Positions 17,548-26,535 of a DNA stretch of 64,000 bases are shown here, one piece after another (position 1 is the first letter of the stretch; each line of letters begins with the position of its first letter). The translations under genes and the position numbers were made by a program. The notes below the pieces were generated by a model that searched no databases, was not told where the DNA came from, and worked only from the letters and a program-made list of their open reading frames with translations. The stretch is from JAHEJA01 sp965656445 (GTDB lineage: Bacteria > Pseudomonadota > Alphaproteobacteria > Rhodobacterales > Rhodobacteraceae), in the NCBI GenBank assembly GCA_965656445.1, contig CBFHKO010000009.1, positions 1 to 64,000 on the forward strand, written 5' to 3'.

Positions 17548-17879
17548 TGGCCAAGCTGAACAAGGAACAGCGCAAGGCGCGTGACGAAATCCGCTTCCGC
17601 GAGCGCGTAGAACAGCGCCGAGAGAACTGTGAGGATGTGGTCGCCTACGCCATCGCCAATGGGCGGGCTTACAAGTTTCTGACCAATGACGAGAAAGAAG
17701 AACTCCGCACCCGCCGCGCAGAACGCAACGCCCGTCTGGACGCAAAGATGGACCTCGACCTCGATATTTCTGGCGTGATGCTTCTCGCACTTAAGGACAA
17801 CGAAGACCCGGATGGCCCTGAAGCGCAGGCCGCGATCCGAAAACTAAAGTCAGACTTCAAGAAGGCGTTCCCGGCATGA
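17547..17879 (+). CDS. Small charged protein between tnpA and tnpB; function unknown
   Basis: 110 residues starting MAKLNKEQRKARDEIRFRER, very rich in Arg, Lys and Glu and probably helical. The ATG overlaps the tnpA stop (TGATGG) and its stop overlaps the tnpB start (ATGA), so all three are translationally coupled. Canonical IS607 elements carry only tnpA and tnpB, so this is an accessory gene of the element. It could be a nucleic-acid-binding or regulatory partner. Family not recognised. Confidence 0.65.
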   Translation: MAKLNKEQRKARDEIRFRERVEQRRENCEDVVAYAIANGRAYKFLTNDEKEELRTRRAERNARLDAKMDLDLDISGVMLLALKDNEDPDGPEAQAAIRKLKSDFKKAFPA

Positions 17880-19279
17880 GCACCGTGACCCGCACCCTGA
17901 TCGCCGAGTGGCACCCAGACCTCGATCCAATAGCCAAGGTTATTGGTGGGATGCGGGCCGACATCTGGCAACGCTATGGCGGGCTGGCCTCGACGCGCGG
18001 CAGGCTGATCAGCTTCAAATCCGACTGCGCGAAGCGCTACAGCACACTGGCTGTGGACGGTACGATCCGCAATGAAACGACCATCGACACGCTGAACGAC
18101 ATCAAGGCGTTCAAGGAGGCCGCAAAACGTCTTGTGCGTCAGGCTATCCATCGCCGCTGTGGATCGAACAAGCCCGAAGCCAAGCGGCTCTACACGCTCC
18201 TGAAGCGCGACCAGTGGCTCGACGATCCATTCCTGCACCGGCAGATGCGCAAACATTTCCGGCACGGGCGGGTGCGTAGCCGCAACCAGTTCGTCGTCCG
18301 GTCGGACAAACACAGTGAAGATGTGATCGACGGCAAGCTGGTCATCACGATCCGCATCGCCAAGAAGTACGGCGCAGACATCCATTTGGTGACAACCTCG
18401 ACGGGCGACGGTGTTGACTTGACAGGCAAGAACATGCGGATCGTCTTGCGCGACGACTTCGTTGAGGTTCACTACGCTTTCAATAAAGGCGCGGGACGTG
18501 AGGCAGGCACCGAGGTTATCGGCGTGGACAAAGGCTATACCGAAGCGATGGTGGACAGCGACGGCCACTTCCACGGTCGCAAGTTCGGCTCGATCCTCAA
18601 GGACTACGCCCAGAAGGTTCACGGCACTGGTAAGATGCGCGGCAAGCTAAAGGCGCTGGAACGCAAGCACCGTGCCGTTGGCCGTATCGCAAAAGCTGAG
18701 CGGATCGCCCGCAACAATCTCGGAACAAAGAAACTCGACCGCCGCCGCGAGAAGGCGCAGAAGCGCCTGCGCACGGAAGCCTTCAGGGCTGCGCATGTGG
18801 TGGTAGACAAGGCATCGGTTGTCGGGGCGGAAGACCTGACCTCCGTTATCAGTCGGAAGAAATCGTGGGGACGCGGTTTCAATCGGCGCATGGGCTTCTG
18901 GGCTAAAGGCGTTCTCGCCGAAGCTTTGCAGTCCGTAACAGAGCAGCGTTCAGCCAGCCTCGTGCTGGTCAACGCCGCGTACAGTTCGCAAGCCAATAGC
19001 CGCACCGGATGCCTTGAAGGCAAACGGCAAGGTGACCGCTTTATCACCCCTGACGGTGAGGTGCTGCACAGCGACGTGAATGCTGCCCGGAATATCCGTG
19101 ACAGGATCGACGATCCGGACATCACGCGGTTCATGCCGTTCGATGAGGTTCGGAAGGTTCTGCTGCGGCGTTCCTCCGGGGGAGCACTGCCCCTCAAGAG
19201 GCCCGAGTTGGGTGAAGCTGAGGCTTTGCGTCAACCGGGTGCGGATACAATCCTCTACTCAGAAATGAGCAGGTTTTAA
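17876..19279 (+). CDS. tnpB: TnpB-family RNA-guided endonuclease, zinc-ribbon-poor type
   Basis: 467 residues. The three RuvC motifs are present: GVDKGY (Asp), GAEDLT (Glu) and HSDVNAARNI (Asp), so nuclease activity is plausible. The region between motifs II and III where most TnpBs have two CxxC pairs here reads AAYSSQANSRTGCLEG with a single cysteine, so the C4 zinc ribbon is missing. The N-terminal half is a divergent WED/REC-type region. TnpB helps keep the element at its site by guided cutting of empty sites. The GTG-free ATG start overlaps the preceding gene by 4 bases. Confidence 0.85.
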   Translation: MSTVTRTLIAEWHPDLDPIAKVIGGMRADIWQRYGGLASTRGRLISFKSDCAKRYSTLAVDGTIRNETTIDTLNDIKAFKEAAKRLVRQAIHRRCGSNKPEAKRLYTLLKRDQWLDDPFLHRQMRKHFRHGRVRSRNQFVVRSDKHSEDVIDGKLVITIRIAKKYGADIHLVTTSTGDGVDLTGKNMRIVLRDDFVEVHYAFNKGAGREAGTEVIGVDKGYTEAMVDSDGHFHGRKFGSILKDYAQKVHGTGKMRGKLKALERKHRAVGRIAKAERIARNNLGTKKLDRRREKAQKRLRTEAFRAAHVVVDKASVVGAEDLTSVISRKKSWGRGFNRRMGFWAKGVLAEALQSVTEQRSASLVLVNAAYSSQANSRTGCLEGKRQGDRFITPDGEVLHSDVNAARNIRDRIDDPDITRFMPFDEVRKVLLRRSSGGALPLKRPELGEAEALRQPGADTILYSEMSRF

Positions 19280-19502
19280 GGAACAGTACAAACAACATGC
19301 TAGGCAAGCTCGCCTCAACAATCGCAGCAGACATTTCATCACCGGCCATGGACCCGGAAGGGATGCATCGCAAAGAAGCGATAGCTAACTATAAAATCCT
19401 TGTGCAATTCCTCTTTTGCAATTTAGAATTTTACGCTAGATACGGTGGAACTTTAACCAATTGTCGCCCCTCACGGGACGCCATTTAGAAAAAAGAGATG
19501 AC

Positions 19503-21344
19503 ATGATACCATATCGTTCCCGCACTTCGACACATGGCCGCAACATGGCAGGCGCGCGCAGCTTATGGCGTGCGACTGGTATGACAGACGGTGATTTTGG
19601 CAAACCCATTATCGCGATTGTCAATTCTTTCACGCAATTCGTTCCAGGTCACGTCCACCTCAAAGACCTCGGTCAAATGGTTGCCCGCGAAGTCGAAGCA
19701 GCAGGCGGCGTCGCCAAAGAATTCAACACCATCGCGGTGGATGACGGGATCGCAATGGGTCACGATGGCATGCTGTATTCTCTGCCATCACGCGAATTGA
19801 TCGCTGATAGTGTGGAATATATGGTCAACGCCCACTGCGCGGATGCGATGATCTGTATTTCCAACTGTGACAAGATCACGCCGGGCATGTTGATGGCCTC
19901 TATGCGCCTCAATGTTCCGACGATCTTTGTGTCTGGCGGTCCAATGGAAGCTGGTAAAGTGGATCACAACGGTGAAATCATCGCTGTGGATCTGGTCGAC
20001 GCTATGGTTCAAGCGGCCAATGATGACCTAAGCGACGAACAAGTCAAGGAATACGAAGACAACGCATGTCCAACCTGTGGATCCTGTTCAGGCATGTTCA
20101 CCGCAAACTCGATGAACTGTTTGGCCGAGGCTCTTGGTCTTGCCCTCCCGGGCAACGGCTCAACCTTGGCAACCCACGCAGACCGCAAAGGATTGTTCCT
20201 AGAAGCCGGTCGCAAAATCGTTGAATTGACGAAACGGTATTATCACGACGGCGACGAAGGCGCGACACCACGCGGGATCGCAACACATGCGGCTTTCAAC
20301 AATGCGATGGCCTTGGATATTGCCATGGGTGGCTCGACCAACACGATCCTACACTTGCTCGCCATCGCAAGCGAAGCAGGCGTAGATTACACGCTTGATG
20401 ACATGGATAAACTCAGCCGCGTCACACCGTGCCTGTGCAAAGTTGCCCCTGCCATCAGCGATGTCCACATGGAAGACGTCCACCGCGCGGGCGGCATTTT
20501 TGGTATATTGGGCCAACTCGATGGCGCAGGCCTCATTGATCGCAGCTGTTCAACGGTCCATACAAAAACAATCGGCGCAGCAATTGATAAATGGGACGTG
20601 ACGCGATCCAAGGACGAAGATGTCCACAAATTGTTCTCAGCAGCACCAGGCGGTGTGCGCACAACCCAAGCCTTTTCCACAAACAACCGTTACCGCGAAC
20701 TCGACCTTGATCGCGAAAATGGCGTGATCCGCTCACATGAACATGCCTTCAGCACCGAAGGCGGCCTTGCGGTCCTCTTCGGCAACATCGCGCAACAAGG
20801 CTGTGTCGTGAAAACAGCCGGCGTTGATGAAAGCATCTGGACATTCTCTGGACCGGCTCGCGTTTGCGAAAGCCAAGAAGAAGCCGTCAATCGCATCCTC
20901 TCTAAGGATATCAAATCAGGCGATGTGGTTATCATCCGCTATGAGGGACCGCGCGGCGGACCAGGCATGCAAGAAATGCTCTACCCAACAAGCTATCTCA
21001 AATCGATGCGCCTTGGCTCCGTCTGCGCCTTGATCACAGATGGTCGTTTTTCAGGCGGCACATCGGGACTATCTATCGGTCACGTTTCACCAGAGGCGGG
21101 TGAAGGTGGCAATATTGGCCTCTTGGTCGAAGGCGACATGATCGAAATCGATATTCCTAATCGGACAATCAATGTTGCCCTCACCGACGAAGAGCTGGCT
21201 CAACGACGTGCGGATATGGAGGCAAAAGGAGACGCCGCTTGGAAACCTGCTGAACCACGCAAACGCAAGGTCAGCCGCGCCCTTCGCGCCTATGCCTCAT
21301 TGGTTGGAAACGCCTCAATGGGTGCGGTCCGTTTGGACCCATAG
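19503..21344 (+). CDS. ilvD: Dihydroxy-acid dehydratase IlvD
   Basis: 613 residues from the ATG preceded by GAGATG; this gives MIPYRSRTSTHGRNMAGARS, which aligns with the E. coli start, so an in-frame ATG at 19461 is rejected. Iron-sulfur ligands are visible in ISNCDKITPGM and CPTCGSCSGMFTANSMNCL. The enzyme turns 2,3-dihydroxy-isovalerate and its methylvalerate homologue into the keto acids of valine and isoleucine. It stands alone here, right of the IS607-type element, with no other ilv gene nearby, and ends in a strong terminator. Confidence 0.97.
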   Translation: MIPYRSRTSTHGRNMAGARSLWRATGMTDGDFGKPIIAIVNSFTQFVPGHVHLKDLGQMVAREVEAAGGVAKEFNTIAVDDGIAMGHDGMLYSLPSRELIADSVEYMVNAHCADAMICISNCDKITPGMLMASMRLNVPTIFVSGGPMEAGKVDHNGEIIAVDLVDAMVQAANDDLSDEQVKEYEDNACPTCGSCSGMFTANSMNCLAEALGLALPGNGSTLATHADRKGLFLEAGRKIVELTKRYYHDGDEGATPRGIATHAAFNNAMALDIAMGGSTNTILHLLAIASEAGVDYTLDDMDKLSRVTPCLCKVAPAISDVHMEDVHRAGGIFGILGQLDGAGLIDRSCSTVHTKTIGAAIDKWDVTRSKDEDVHKLFSAAPGGVRTTQAFSTNNRYRELDLDRENGVIRSHEHAFSTEGGLAVLFGNIAQQGCVVKTAGVDESIWTFSGPARVCESQEEAVNRILSKDIKSGDVVIIRYEGPRGGPGMQEMLYPTSYLKSMRLGSVCALITDGRFSGGTSGLSIGHVSPEAGEGGNIGLLVEGDMIEIDIPNRTINVALTDEELAQRRADMEAKGDAAWKPAEPRKRKVSRALRAYASLVGNASMGAVRLDP

Positions 21345-21367
21345 GGTCCAAACTCAAAGAATAGAGC

Positions 21368-21395
21368 AAGCCGCCAATTGCAAAATTGGCGGCTT
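21368..21395. terminator. Bidirectional terminator between ilvD and the kinase gene
   Basis: Perfect 12-bp stem AAGCCGCCAATT / AATTGGCGGCTT with a GCAA loop, T-rich on the right side. It lies between two convergent genes and can serve both. Confidence 0.92.
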
Positions 21396-21404
21396 TCCTT
21401 TTGG

Positions 21405-22037
21405 TCACACCACGATATCCGCGGGTAGGGCAAAATCGATGACTGACTGCGCATTTGGGATGTCATTCCCCAAGGCCCGCGCCATAGCTGCGTCTTGTGT
21501 TAAGCCGTAATCCAACCACCGTTGCACCAAACGACGCTCCAACTCATCAAAGGGTACATCCAAACGAATGGAGATATCCCAAATCGGATTGAGATCCCGC
21601 CAAACAGGAACATCAAACAAAAGGTAATTTCCCTCAAACACCGCAATCTCGCAATCCCGGTCTATCAATCCCGATCCAGCCACGGCCTTATCCAATCCAC
21701 GATCAAAGGTTGGAAAATAAACCTGATCTTCCGATTGCACCCGTTTCACCAAATGAACAAAGCCCTCGGCATCAAATGTCTGAGGTGCCCCCTTAACAGC
21801 CAGATCCCCGCGTGGCTCAAGGATCGCATTATCCAAGTGAAACCCATCCATTGGCACCACCTGAGCGGAATAGCCCTCATCCCGAAGGTACTGAACAAGG
21901 CCCTCTGCAAGCGTAGATTTTCCACTCGCCGGTGCACCGGCCAAGGCCACCATTTTGCGCCCCCCTTTTTGCGGGGCGGCTATAAGTCTTGCACCTAAAT
22001 CCTGTATAGACATGCGCAGGGTCCTTAACTTTTTCAT
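21405..22037 (-). CDS. P-loop nucleoside/sugar kinase (uridine kinase / PanK-like family)
   Basis: 210 residues. Walker A is GAPASGKST (about residues 34-42), followed by MDGFHLDN, a signature of the phosphoribulokinase/uridine kinase/pantothenate kinase group, and FEGNYLLFD. Start may be the ATG at 22037 or at 22013 (MSIQDLGARL). The substrate (nucleoside, pantothenate or sugar) cannot be settled. It is convergent to ilvD and divergent from the MttB-like gene. Confidence 0.85.
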   Translation of the reverse strand: MKKLRTLRMSIQDLGARLIAAPQKGGRKMVALAGAPASGKSTLAEGLVQYLRDEGYSAQVVPMDGFHLDNAILEPRGDLAVKGAPQTFDAEGFVHLVKRVQSEDQVYFPTFDRGLDKAVAGSGLIDRDCEIAVFEGNYLLFDVPVWRDLNPIWDISIRLDVPFDELERRLVQRWLDYGLTQDAAMARALGNDIPNAQSVIDFALPADIVV

Positions 22038-22100
22038 AATGTTAAAGCATACCCTCTCTCAATTGACCATTTCCGACATGTTTTTTCGCAAAAAAACACG

Positions 22101-22129
22101 TAGACACTATCCGCCCTTGGTAGTGTCTA
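22101..22129. promoter_or_regulatory. Inverted repeat TAGACACTA-N11-TAGTGTCTA
   Basis: Perfect 9-bp arms, ending 20 bases before the mttB-like start codon. A near copy lies at 32055-32085 beside the replication gene. Position suits an operator; it could also form an RNA hairpin in the leader. Confidence 0.5.
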
Positions 22130-22149
22130 ACAAATAGGGAGGACAGGAT

Positions 22150-23700
22150 ATGACTGAAACACGCACTCGAAGCCGCGCAGGGGGACGGTCAGCACGTCGC
22201 ACACTTCGCACAACCCGCGATTTCAACATGCTGCCCGGATTGACCAACGAGCTTCCGTTTACCGATATCATGAACGGTTCCCAAATCGAACGGATCGACG
22301 CCGCCTCTATGCATATCTTGGAAAACGTTGGCGTCCAATTTCGCGACGATATCGCGCTTGAGGATTGGAAACGCATCGGTGCCAAAGTTGTCGGGGATCG
22401 TGTCTATCTTGATCGCGGTCTCGTGCGCGATCTGGTTTCAACTATCCCATCTGATTTCACCTATCACGCGAGAAATCCGAAAAACAATGTGCGCCTTGGC
22501 GGGAAAAATGCAGTGTTTGTCCCTATGACAGGAGCGCCGTTTTTGCGTGACTTGGACGATGTGCGTCGCAATCCCACTTTGGATGACTTGGCGATGTTTC
22601 ACAAACTCAGCCATATGATGCCTGCTCTCCATTCCTCAGCTCATCACATTGTCGAACCCTATGATCATCCAATAAGCCAACGTCATTTGCGTATCACCTA
22701 TTCGTCGATGAAACATTCCGACAAGATGTTCATGGGCATGACCACAAGCCCCAAAAACGCCGAAGATGTCATCAACATGTGCGGTATTTTGTTTGGCGAT
22801 GACTTTATCGACGCTAACCCAGTAACCACAGGAAACTGCAACGGGAATTCGCCTCTTGTTTGGGACGAAACGATGTTGGGCGCGATGCGCGCGTTTTCAA
22901 GCCGTAATCAGCCTGTGCTATGTTCGCCCTTCGTCTTGGGGGGCGCAAATACACCTGCCTCTGTTCCAGCCTCAGTTGCGCAACTCAATGCCGAAGCCTT
23001 ATCCGCCTTGGCCTATACCCAAGTCATCCGCCGTGGCGCGCCCGCGATTTATGGGCATTACCTATCAACAGTCTCGATGAAATCTGGGGCGCCCATGGCA
23101 GGAACGCCTGAAATTTCCTTGATGAACTTTATGATTGGGCAAATGGCGCGCTTTTACGGGATACCTTGGCGCACGTCGAATACGTTGGGCGGAGCAAAGA
23201 CATTTGATGCCCAAGCTGGCTATGAAAGCGCGACAACTCTGTCCTCTGTCATGCATGCGGGCGCGAATTATATCTGGCACTCTGCTGGTTGGAACGAAGC
23301 GGGCATGCATTGTTCTGTTGCTAAGTTCATTGTTGATGCGGAACAATGTGCCATGGCTTACCGCATGGCCGAAGGTCCAAAGTGGGATGATTTTGACGAA
23401 GCAATCTCTGCTGTGTCCGATGTTGGTCCAGGGGGGCATTACTTGGGTCATCAACACACCCAAGACAACTTCCAATCCGCTTTCTTTATGCCCGATATGT
23501 TCGACAATAATTCAATCGAACAATGGATCGCCGAAGGCAGCGTTGAAATCACAGAACGCGCCCTCACCCATGCACGCGCGCTCTTGAACGATTACGAAGA
23601 ACCCAAGTTGGACGAGGCCAAGAACGAAGAGCTGTTGGACTTCATTGCTCGGCGTGAACGGGACATCCCAGCGGCGGATGAGTTAAACCAAACGCATTAA
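22150..23700 (+). CDS. Trimethylamine methyltransferase (MttB) family protein, non-pyrrolysine type
   Basis: 516 residues of the MttB superfamily, which transfers a methyl group from a quaternary or tertiary amine to a corrinoid protein. N-terminal RSRAGGRSARRTLR and the GLTNELPFTDIM, NVGVQF and TGNCNGNSPLVWD regions are typical. There is no in-frame amber codon, so it belongs to the non-pyrrolysine branch that includes glycine betaine and proline betaine methyltransferases. GGGAGGA precedes the ATG. No corrinoid protein or activase lies in the window. Its stop shares the TTAA at 23697-23700 with the convergent FAD oxidoreductase. Confidence 0.9.
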   Translation: MTETRTRSRAGGRSARRTLRTTRDFNMLPGLTNELPFTDIMNGSQIERIDAASMHILENVGVQFRDDIALEDWKRIGAKVVGDRVYLDRGLVRDLVSTIPSDFTYHARNPKNNVRLGGKNAVFVPMTGAPFLRDLDDVRRNPTLDDLAMFHKLSHMMPALHSSAHHIVEPYDHPISQRHLRITYSSMKHSDKMFMGMTTSPKNAEDVINMCGILFGDDFIDANPVTTGNCNGNSPLVWDETMLGAMRAFSSRNQPVLCSPFVLGGANTPASVPASVAQLNAEALSALAYTQVIRRGAPAIYGHYLSTVSMKSGAPMAGTPEISLMNFMIGQMARFYGIPWRTSNTLGGAKTFDAQAGYESATTLSSVMHAGANYIWHSAGWNEAGMHCSVAKFIVDAEQCAMAYRMAEGPKWDDFDEAISAVSDVGPGGHYLGHQHTQDNFQSAFFMPDMFDNNSIEQWIAEGSVEITERALTHARALLNDYEEPKLDEAKNEELLDFIARRERDIPAADELNQTH

Positions 23701-25031
23701 TCCCGCCGCGCGACCCATTCCTTGTAGCGAAGCACCGTATTTGCCCCGATCTCTAACAGAGGTTGGGGCACAAGCTTTTTCGGCTCTGGTTCGGATTGAA
23801 AAAACTGTGCAATCTCACTGGGACAGCCCATCGCATTTTCAGCGGCGGCAATTCCTGTCAAAGTTCCCCGTGCAGTTCCCAACCCATTTTGCACACAGCC
23901 TGAAAACACCCCTTGATCCAGCTCCTTTGCGACGGCAACGCCATTGAGAGTGAGACATAAATGCCCCGCCCAAGCATGCTCCATCTTGAGCCCCGCAAGC
24001 TGGGGAAAGCGGTCATCAAATTTGCGCTGCATGACGTGCTCGGCCCTATGCACATCGGACGGACCGATCTTCATATTGGGGCGCAGCGTTGCACAGGTGC
24101 GTGTTACGATCCGATTACCCCCCTGCCCCGTATCAATACGGCGAACCGTTGTTCCCATTGGATCGGACGGTGTGACCCCCCAACGCGGATGACCCCCAAG
24201 GGTCTTGAGCGTCGCGCTATCTAATTCAGGTGTCATGACCGCATAAAGAAACAGCTGCATTAGTCGACCTGTTGCAAACCCAAAGCTTTCTAAATGCCCA
24301 TTCACCGTCAGGATCACCCGTTCCGTTTGAACCGATCCTTGCGGGGTCGTAATGGTCCATGTTGATCCCTGTCGATCACAGGAGACCACAGGGCTGCTTT
24401 CGTAAATGGACACACCGTCGCGAACGAGGCCAGCAGCCATTCCGCGGATATATCCCGCAGGCTGAAGCATCACAGTACCAGAGGTATAAAGCCCGCCCAA
24501 ATAATGCTGAGATCCCGTAATTTCGGACATCTGCTGTGCGTCCAGCAACTCCGCCGCTTCACCCATCGCGTTCAAATGTTGCAAATAGCTTTCATTATGC
24601 GCGTGCGCTTTGAGCGTTGCGGCCCCGTTAATTTTGCCGGCTTCGTCGAAATAATTTGGATCAATGCCATAATCTTGCACCGCATCCCGCGCAAATTGGA
24701 TGGCATGGCGATTGAGCGCGATTGTTTTGCGATCATCCCCTGATCCCGCATAATCTTCAGAGGACAAGTCATGCGGCAAATCGATCATGAAACCAGAATT
24801 GCGACCCGCCGAAGACTCGGCAATTTTGAGCGCATCCAAAACAACGACCCGCGCTTGGGCGTCAATCTGCGTGATCCGCCGGGCCGCAGACAGACCCGCA
24901 AACCCCGCACCAATCACCACCACATCCGCAGTTTGATGACCCTCAAGCGGAGGATGCTCAGGCTGTGGACCCAACAGCACATTCCATGCCGCTGGACCCG
25001 CTAAATTTGGCAACCGTTTAACGGATGGCAT
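23697..25031 (-). CDS. FAD-dependent amine/amino-acid oxidoreductase (DadA/PuuB-like)
   Basis: 444 residues with the Rossmann dinucleotide motif VVVIGAGFAGLSAA (about residues 35-48) and the SSAGRNSGFMIDLPH segment typical of gamma-glutamylputrescine oxidase-like proteins. Oxidises a secondary or primary amine with FAD. It is the last gene of an operon with an aldehyde dehydrogenase and a dihydrodipicolinate synthase-like lyase under a GntR regulator. In that setting it could be a D-hydroxyproline or other amine dehydrogenase. Confidence 0.88.
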   Translation of the reverse strand: MPSVKRLPNLAGPAAWNVLLGPQPEHPPLEGHQTADVVVIGAGFAGLSAARRITQIDAQARVVVLDALKIAESSAGRNSGFMIDLPHDLSSEDYAGSGDDRKTIALNRHAIQFARDAVQDYGIDPNYFDEAGKINGAATLKAHAHNESYLQHLNAMGEAAELLDAQQMSEITGSQHYLGGLYTSGTVMLQPAGYIRGMAAGLVRDGVSIYESSPVVSCDRQGSTWTITTPQGSVQTERVILTVNGHLESFGFATGRLMQLFLYAVMTPELDSATLKTLGGHPRWGVTPSDPMGTTVRRIDTGQGGNRIVTRTCATLRPNMKIGPSDVHRAEHVMQRKFDDRFPQLAGLKMEHAWAGHLCLTLNGVAVAKELDQGVFSGCVQNGLGTARGTLTGIAAAENAMGCPSEIAQFFQSEPEPKKLVPQPLLEIGANTVLRYKEWVARRD

Positions 25032-25033
25032 AG

Positions 25034-26533
25034 TTAATCGACCGCCTCATCCTGATCATCGCTTAGGTCCAGCCAAATAGTTTTGGTCTGGGTATATTGC
25101 TCATGGGCGTGGATGCCATTGTCGCGCCCGCCAAAGCCCGATTGTTTGAACCCACCAAAGGGTGTGGAGATATCCCCCTCGCCAAAGCTATTAACCGTGA
25201 CTGTCCCCGCTTTGATCATCCGCGCCCCACGCAAGGCGCGTTTTACGTTGCTCGTGAACAGAGAGGCGGCAAGGCCGTATTCCGTTTCATTTGCCAAGGC
25301 AATCGCTTGATCAAAGCTGTCAATTGTTTGCACAACCAACACAGGGCCAAAGATTTCTTCGCGCACTTGGGGCGCATCATTATCGGTGATGTCCAAAATC
25401 GTGGGTTCCACAAATCCGTCCTGCGCGGATCCACCCATGATCACAGTGGCATCAGTTTTCAGATAGGCCGCAACTTTGTCGAAATGCGCTTGGGACACCA
25501 AGGCACCAACGCGATTGGTTGGATCAAGCGGATCTCCCATGGGCCATTCCCGTGCATGGGCAACAATACGTTTCAACAACGCGTCTTTGACATCACGATG
25601 CACAATCAATCGTGACGAGGCAGAGCAATTTTCCCCCATATTCCAGAAAGCGCCATTTACCAAATGGGCCGCAACCCGATCTAGATTTTCAGCGTCCTCC
25701 ATCACAACAGCTGGGTTCTTTCCCCCCATTTCCAACGTGACTTCCTTGAGGTTGCTCTCAGAGGAATAGCCCAAGAACCGACGGCCCGTCTGCGTGGATC
25801 CCGTGAAGGACACCATATCCACATCCATATGCCGCCCCAAAGGTTCACCAACGTTTGGACCGTCGCCCGTCACAACATTGAACACTCCCGCAGGAATGCC
25901 TGCCTCCATTGCCAATTCAGCGATGCGCAAGGTGGATAATGTCGTTTCCTCAGCAGGTTTTACCACCACCGAACATCCTGCCGCCAAGGCAGGCCCGATT
26001 TTCCATGCCAACATCAATAATGGGAAATTCCAGGGCAAGACGAGCCCAACAACTCCGACAGGTTCACGCACAATCATCGCCATATGATCATCCGACATCG
26101 GGGCCGTTTGATCATAGATTTTGTCGATCAATTCCGCATGCCAGATGAGGCAATTGATTGTCTCAGGCAAATCGACCGTTTCACAATCAAAAATGGTTTT
26201 GCCGCTATCGAGGCTTTCAATGACCGCCAATTCCCGCGCATTGCGTTTGATCAATTTCGCAAGCTTGATCAGAACCTCTTTGCGCTCACTTGGATGCAGT
26301 CGCGACCAACGCCCGTCCTCAAAGGCATCGCGTGCTTTTTCCACTGCAAGATCCACATCCGCACCATCACAAGATGCGATTTTTGCCAGAACATCGCCTG
26401 TTGCAGGGTTTACCGTATCGAACGTGGCACCCGATTGCGCGGCACGAAAGCTGCCGTCGATAAAGGCTTGAGTTGGCAAAGATAGGTCTTTTGCGATGGC
26501 TTGGTATTCTTGGGTTGTTAATAGATCGCTCAT
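25034..26533 (-). CDS. Aldehyde dehydrogenase (PuuC / ketoglutarate-semialdehyde type)
   Basis: 499 residues from the ATG at 26533, which has GGAGG 8 bases upstream; a GTG at 26539 overlapping the upstream stop is less likely. Landmarks: PWNFPLLMLAWK, FTGSTQTGR, EMGGKNP with the general base, NMGENCSASSR with the catalytic cysteine, and PFGGFKQSGFGGRDNG. It would oxidise the semialdehyde produced in the pathway of its neighbours. Confidence 0.92.
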   Translation of the reverse strand: MSDLLTTQEYQAIAKDLSLPTQAFIDGSFRAAQSGATFDTVNPATGDVLAKIASCDGADVDLAVEKARDAFEDGRWSRLHPSERKEVLIKLAKLIKRNARELAVIESLDSGKTIFDCETVDLPETINCLIWHAELIDKIYDQTAPMSDDHMAMIVREPVGVVGLVLPWNFPLLMLAWKIGPALAAGCSVVVKPAEETTLSTLRIAELAMEAGIPAGVFNVVTGDGPNVGEPLGRHMDVDMVSFTGSTQTGRRFLGYSSESNLKEVTLEMGGKNPAVVMEDAENLDRVAAHLVNGAFWNMGENCSASSRLIVHRDVKDALLKRIVAHAREWPMGDPLDPTNRVGALVSQAHFDKVAAYLKTDATVIMGGSAQDGFVEPTILDITDNDAPQVREEIFGPVLVVQTIDSFDQAIALANETEYGLAASLFTSNVKRALRGARMIKAGTVTVNSFGEGDISTPFGGFKQSGFGGRDNGIHAHEQYTQTKTIWLDLSDDQDEAVD

Positions 26534-26535
26534 AA

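Larger units (their letters stand above)
16970..19279 (+). mobile_element. IS607-type insertion sequence with an extra small gene
   Basis: Three overlapping genes: a serine recombinase (frameshifted), a 110-residue protein of unknown function, and a TnpB. Base composition is visibly richer in GC than the AT-rich flanks, a sign of transfer. IS607 elements lack terminal inverted repeats and make no target duplication, so exact ends cannot be fixed here; the limits given are those of the coding region. The guide (omega) RNA of such elements normally overlaps the 3' end of tnpB, and a GGGG/CCCC hairpin lies around 19180-19195. Confidence 0.8.

Noticed and set aside
19297..19488. 63-residue frame between tnpB and ilvD
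   Set aside because: No ribosome-binding site, no recognised domain, and it overlaps the leader of ilvD; possibly element-flank debris.
22150..23700. Pyrrolysine-containing trimethylamine methyltransferase
   Set aside because: The frame is open without an in-frame TAG, so it is the non-pyrrolysine branch.
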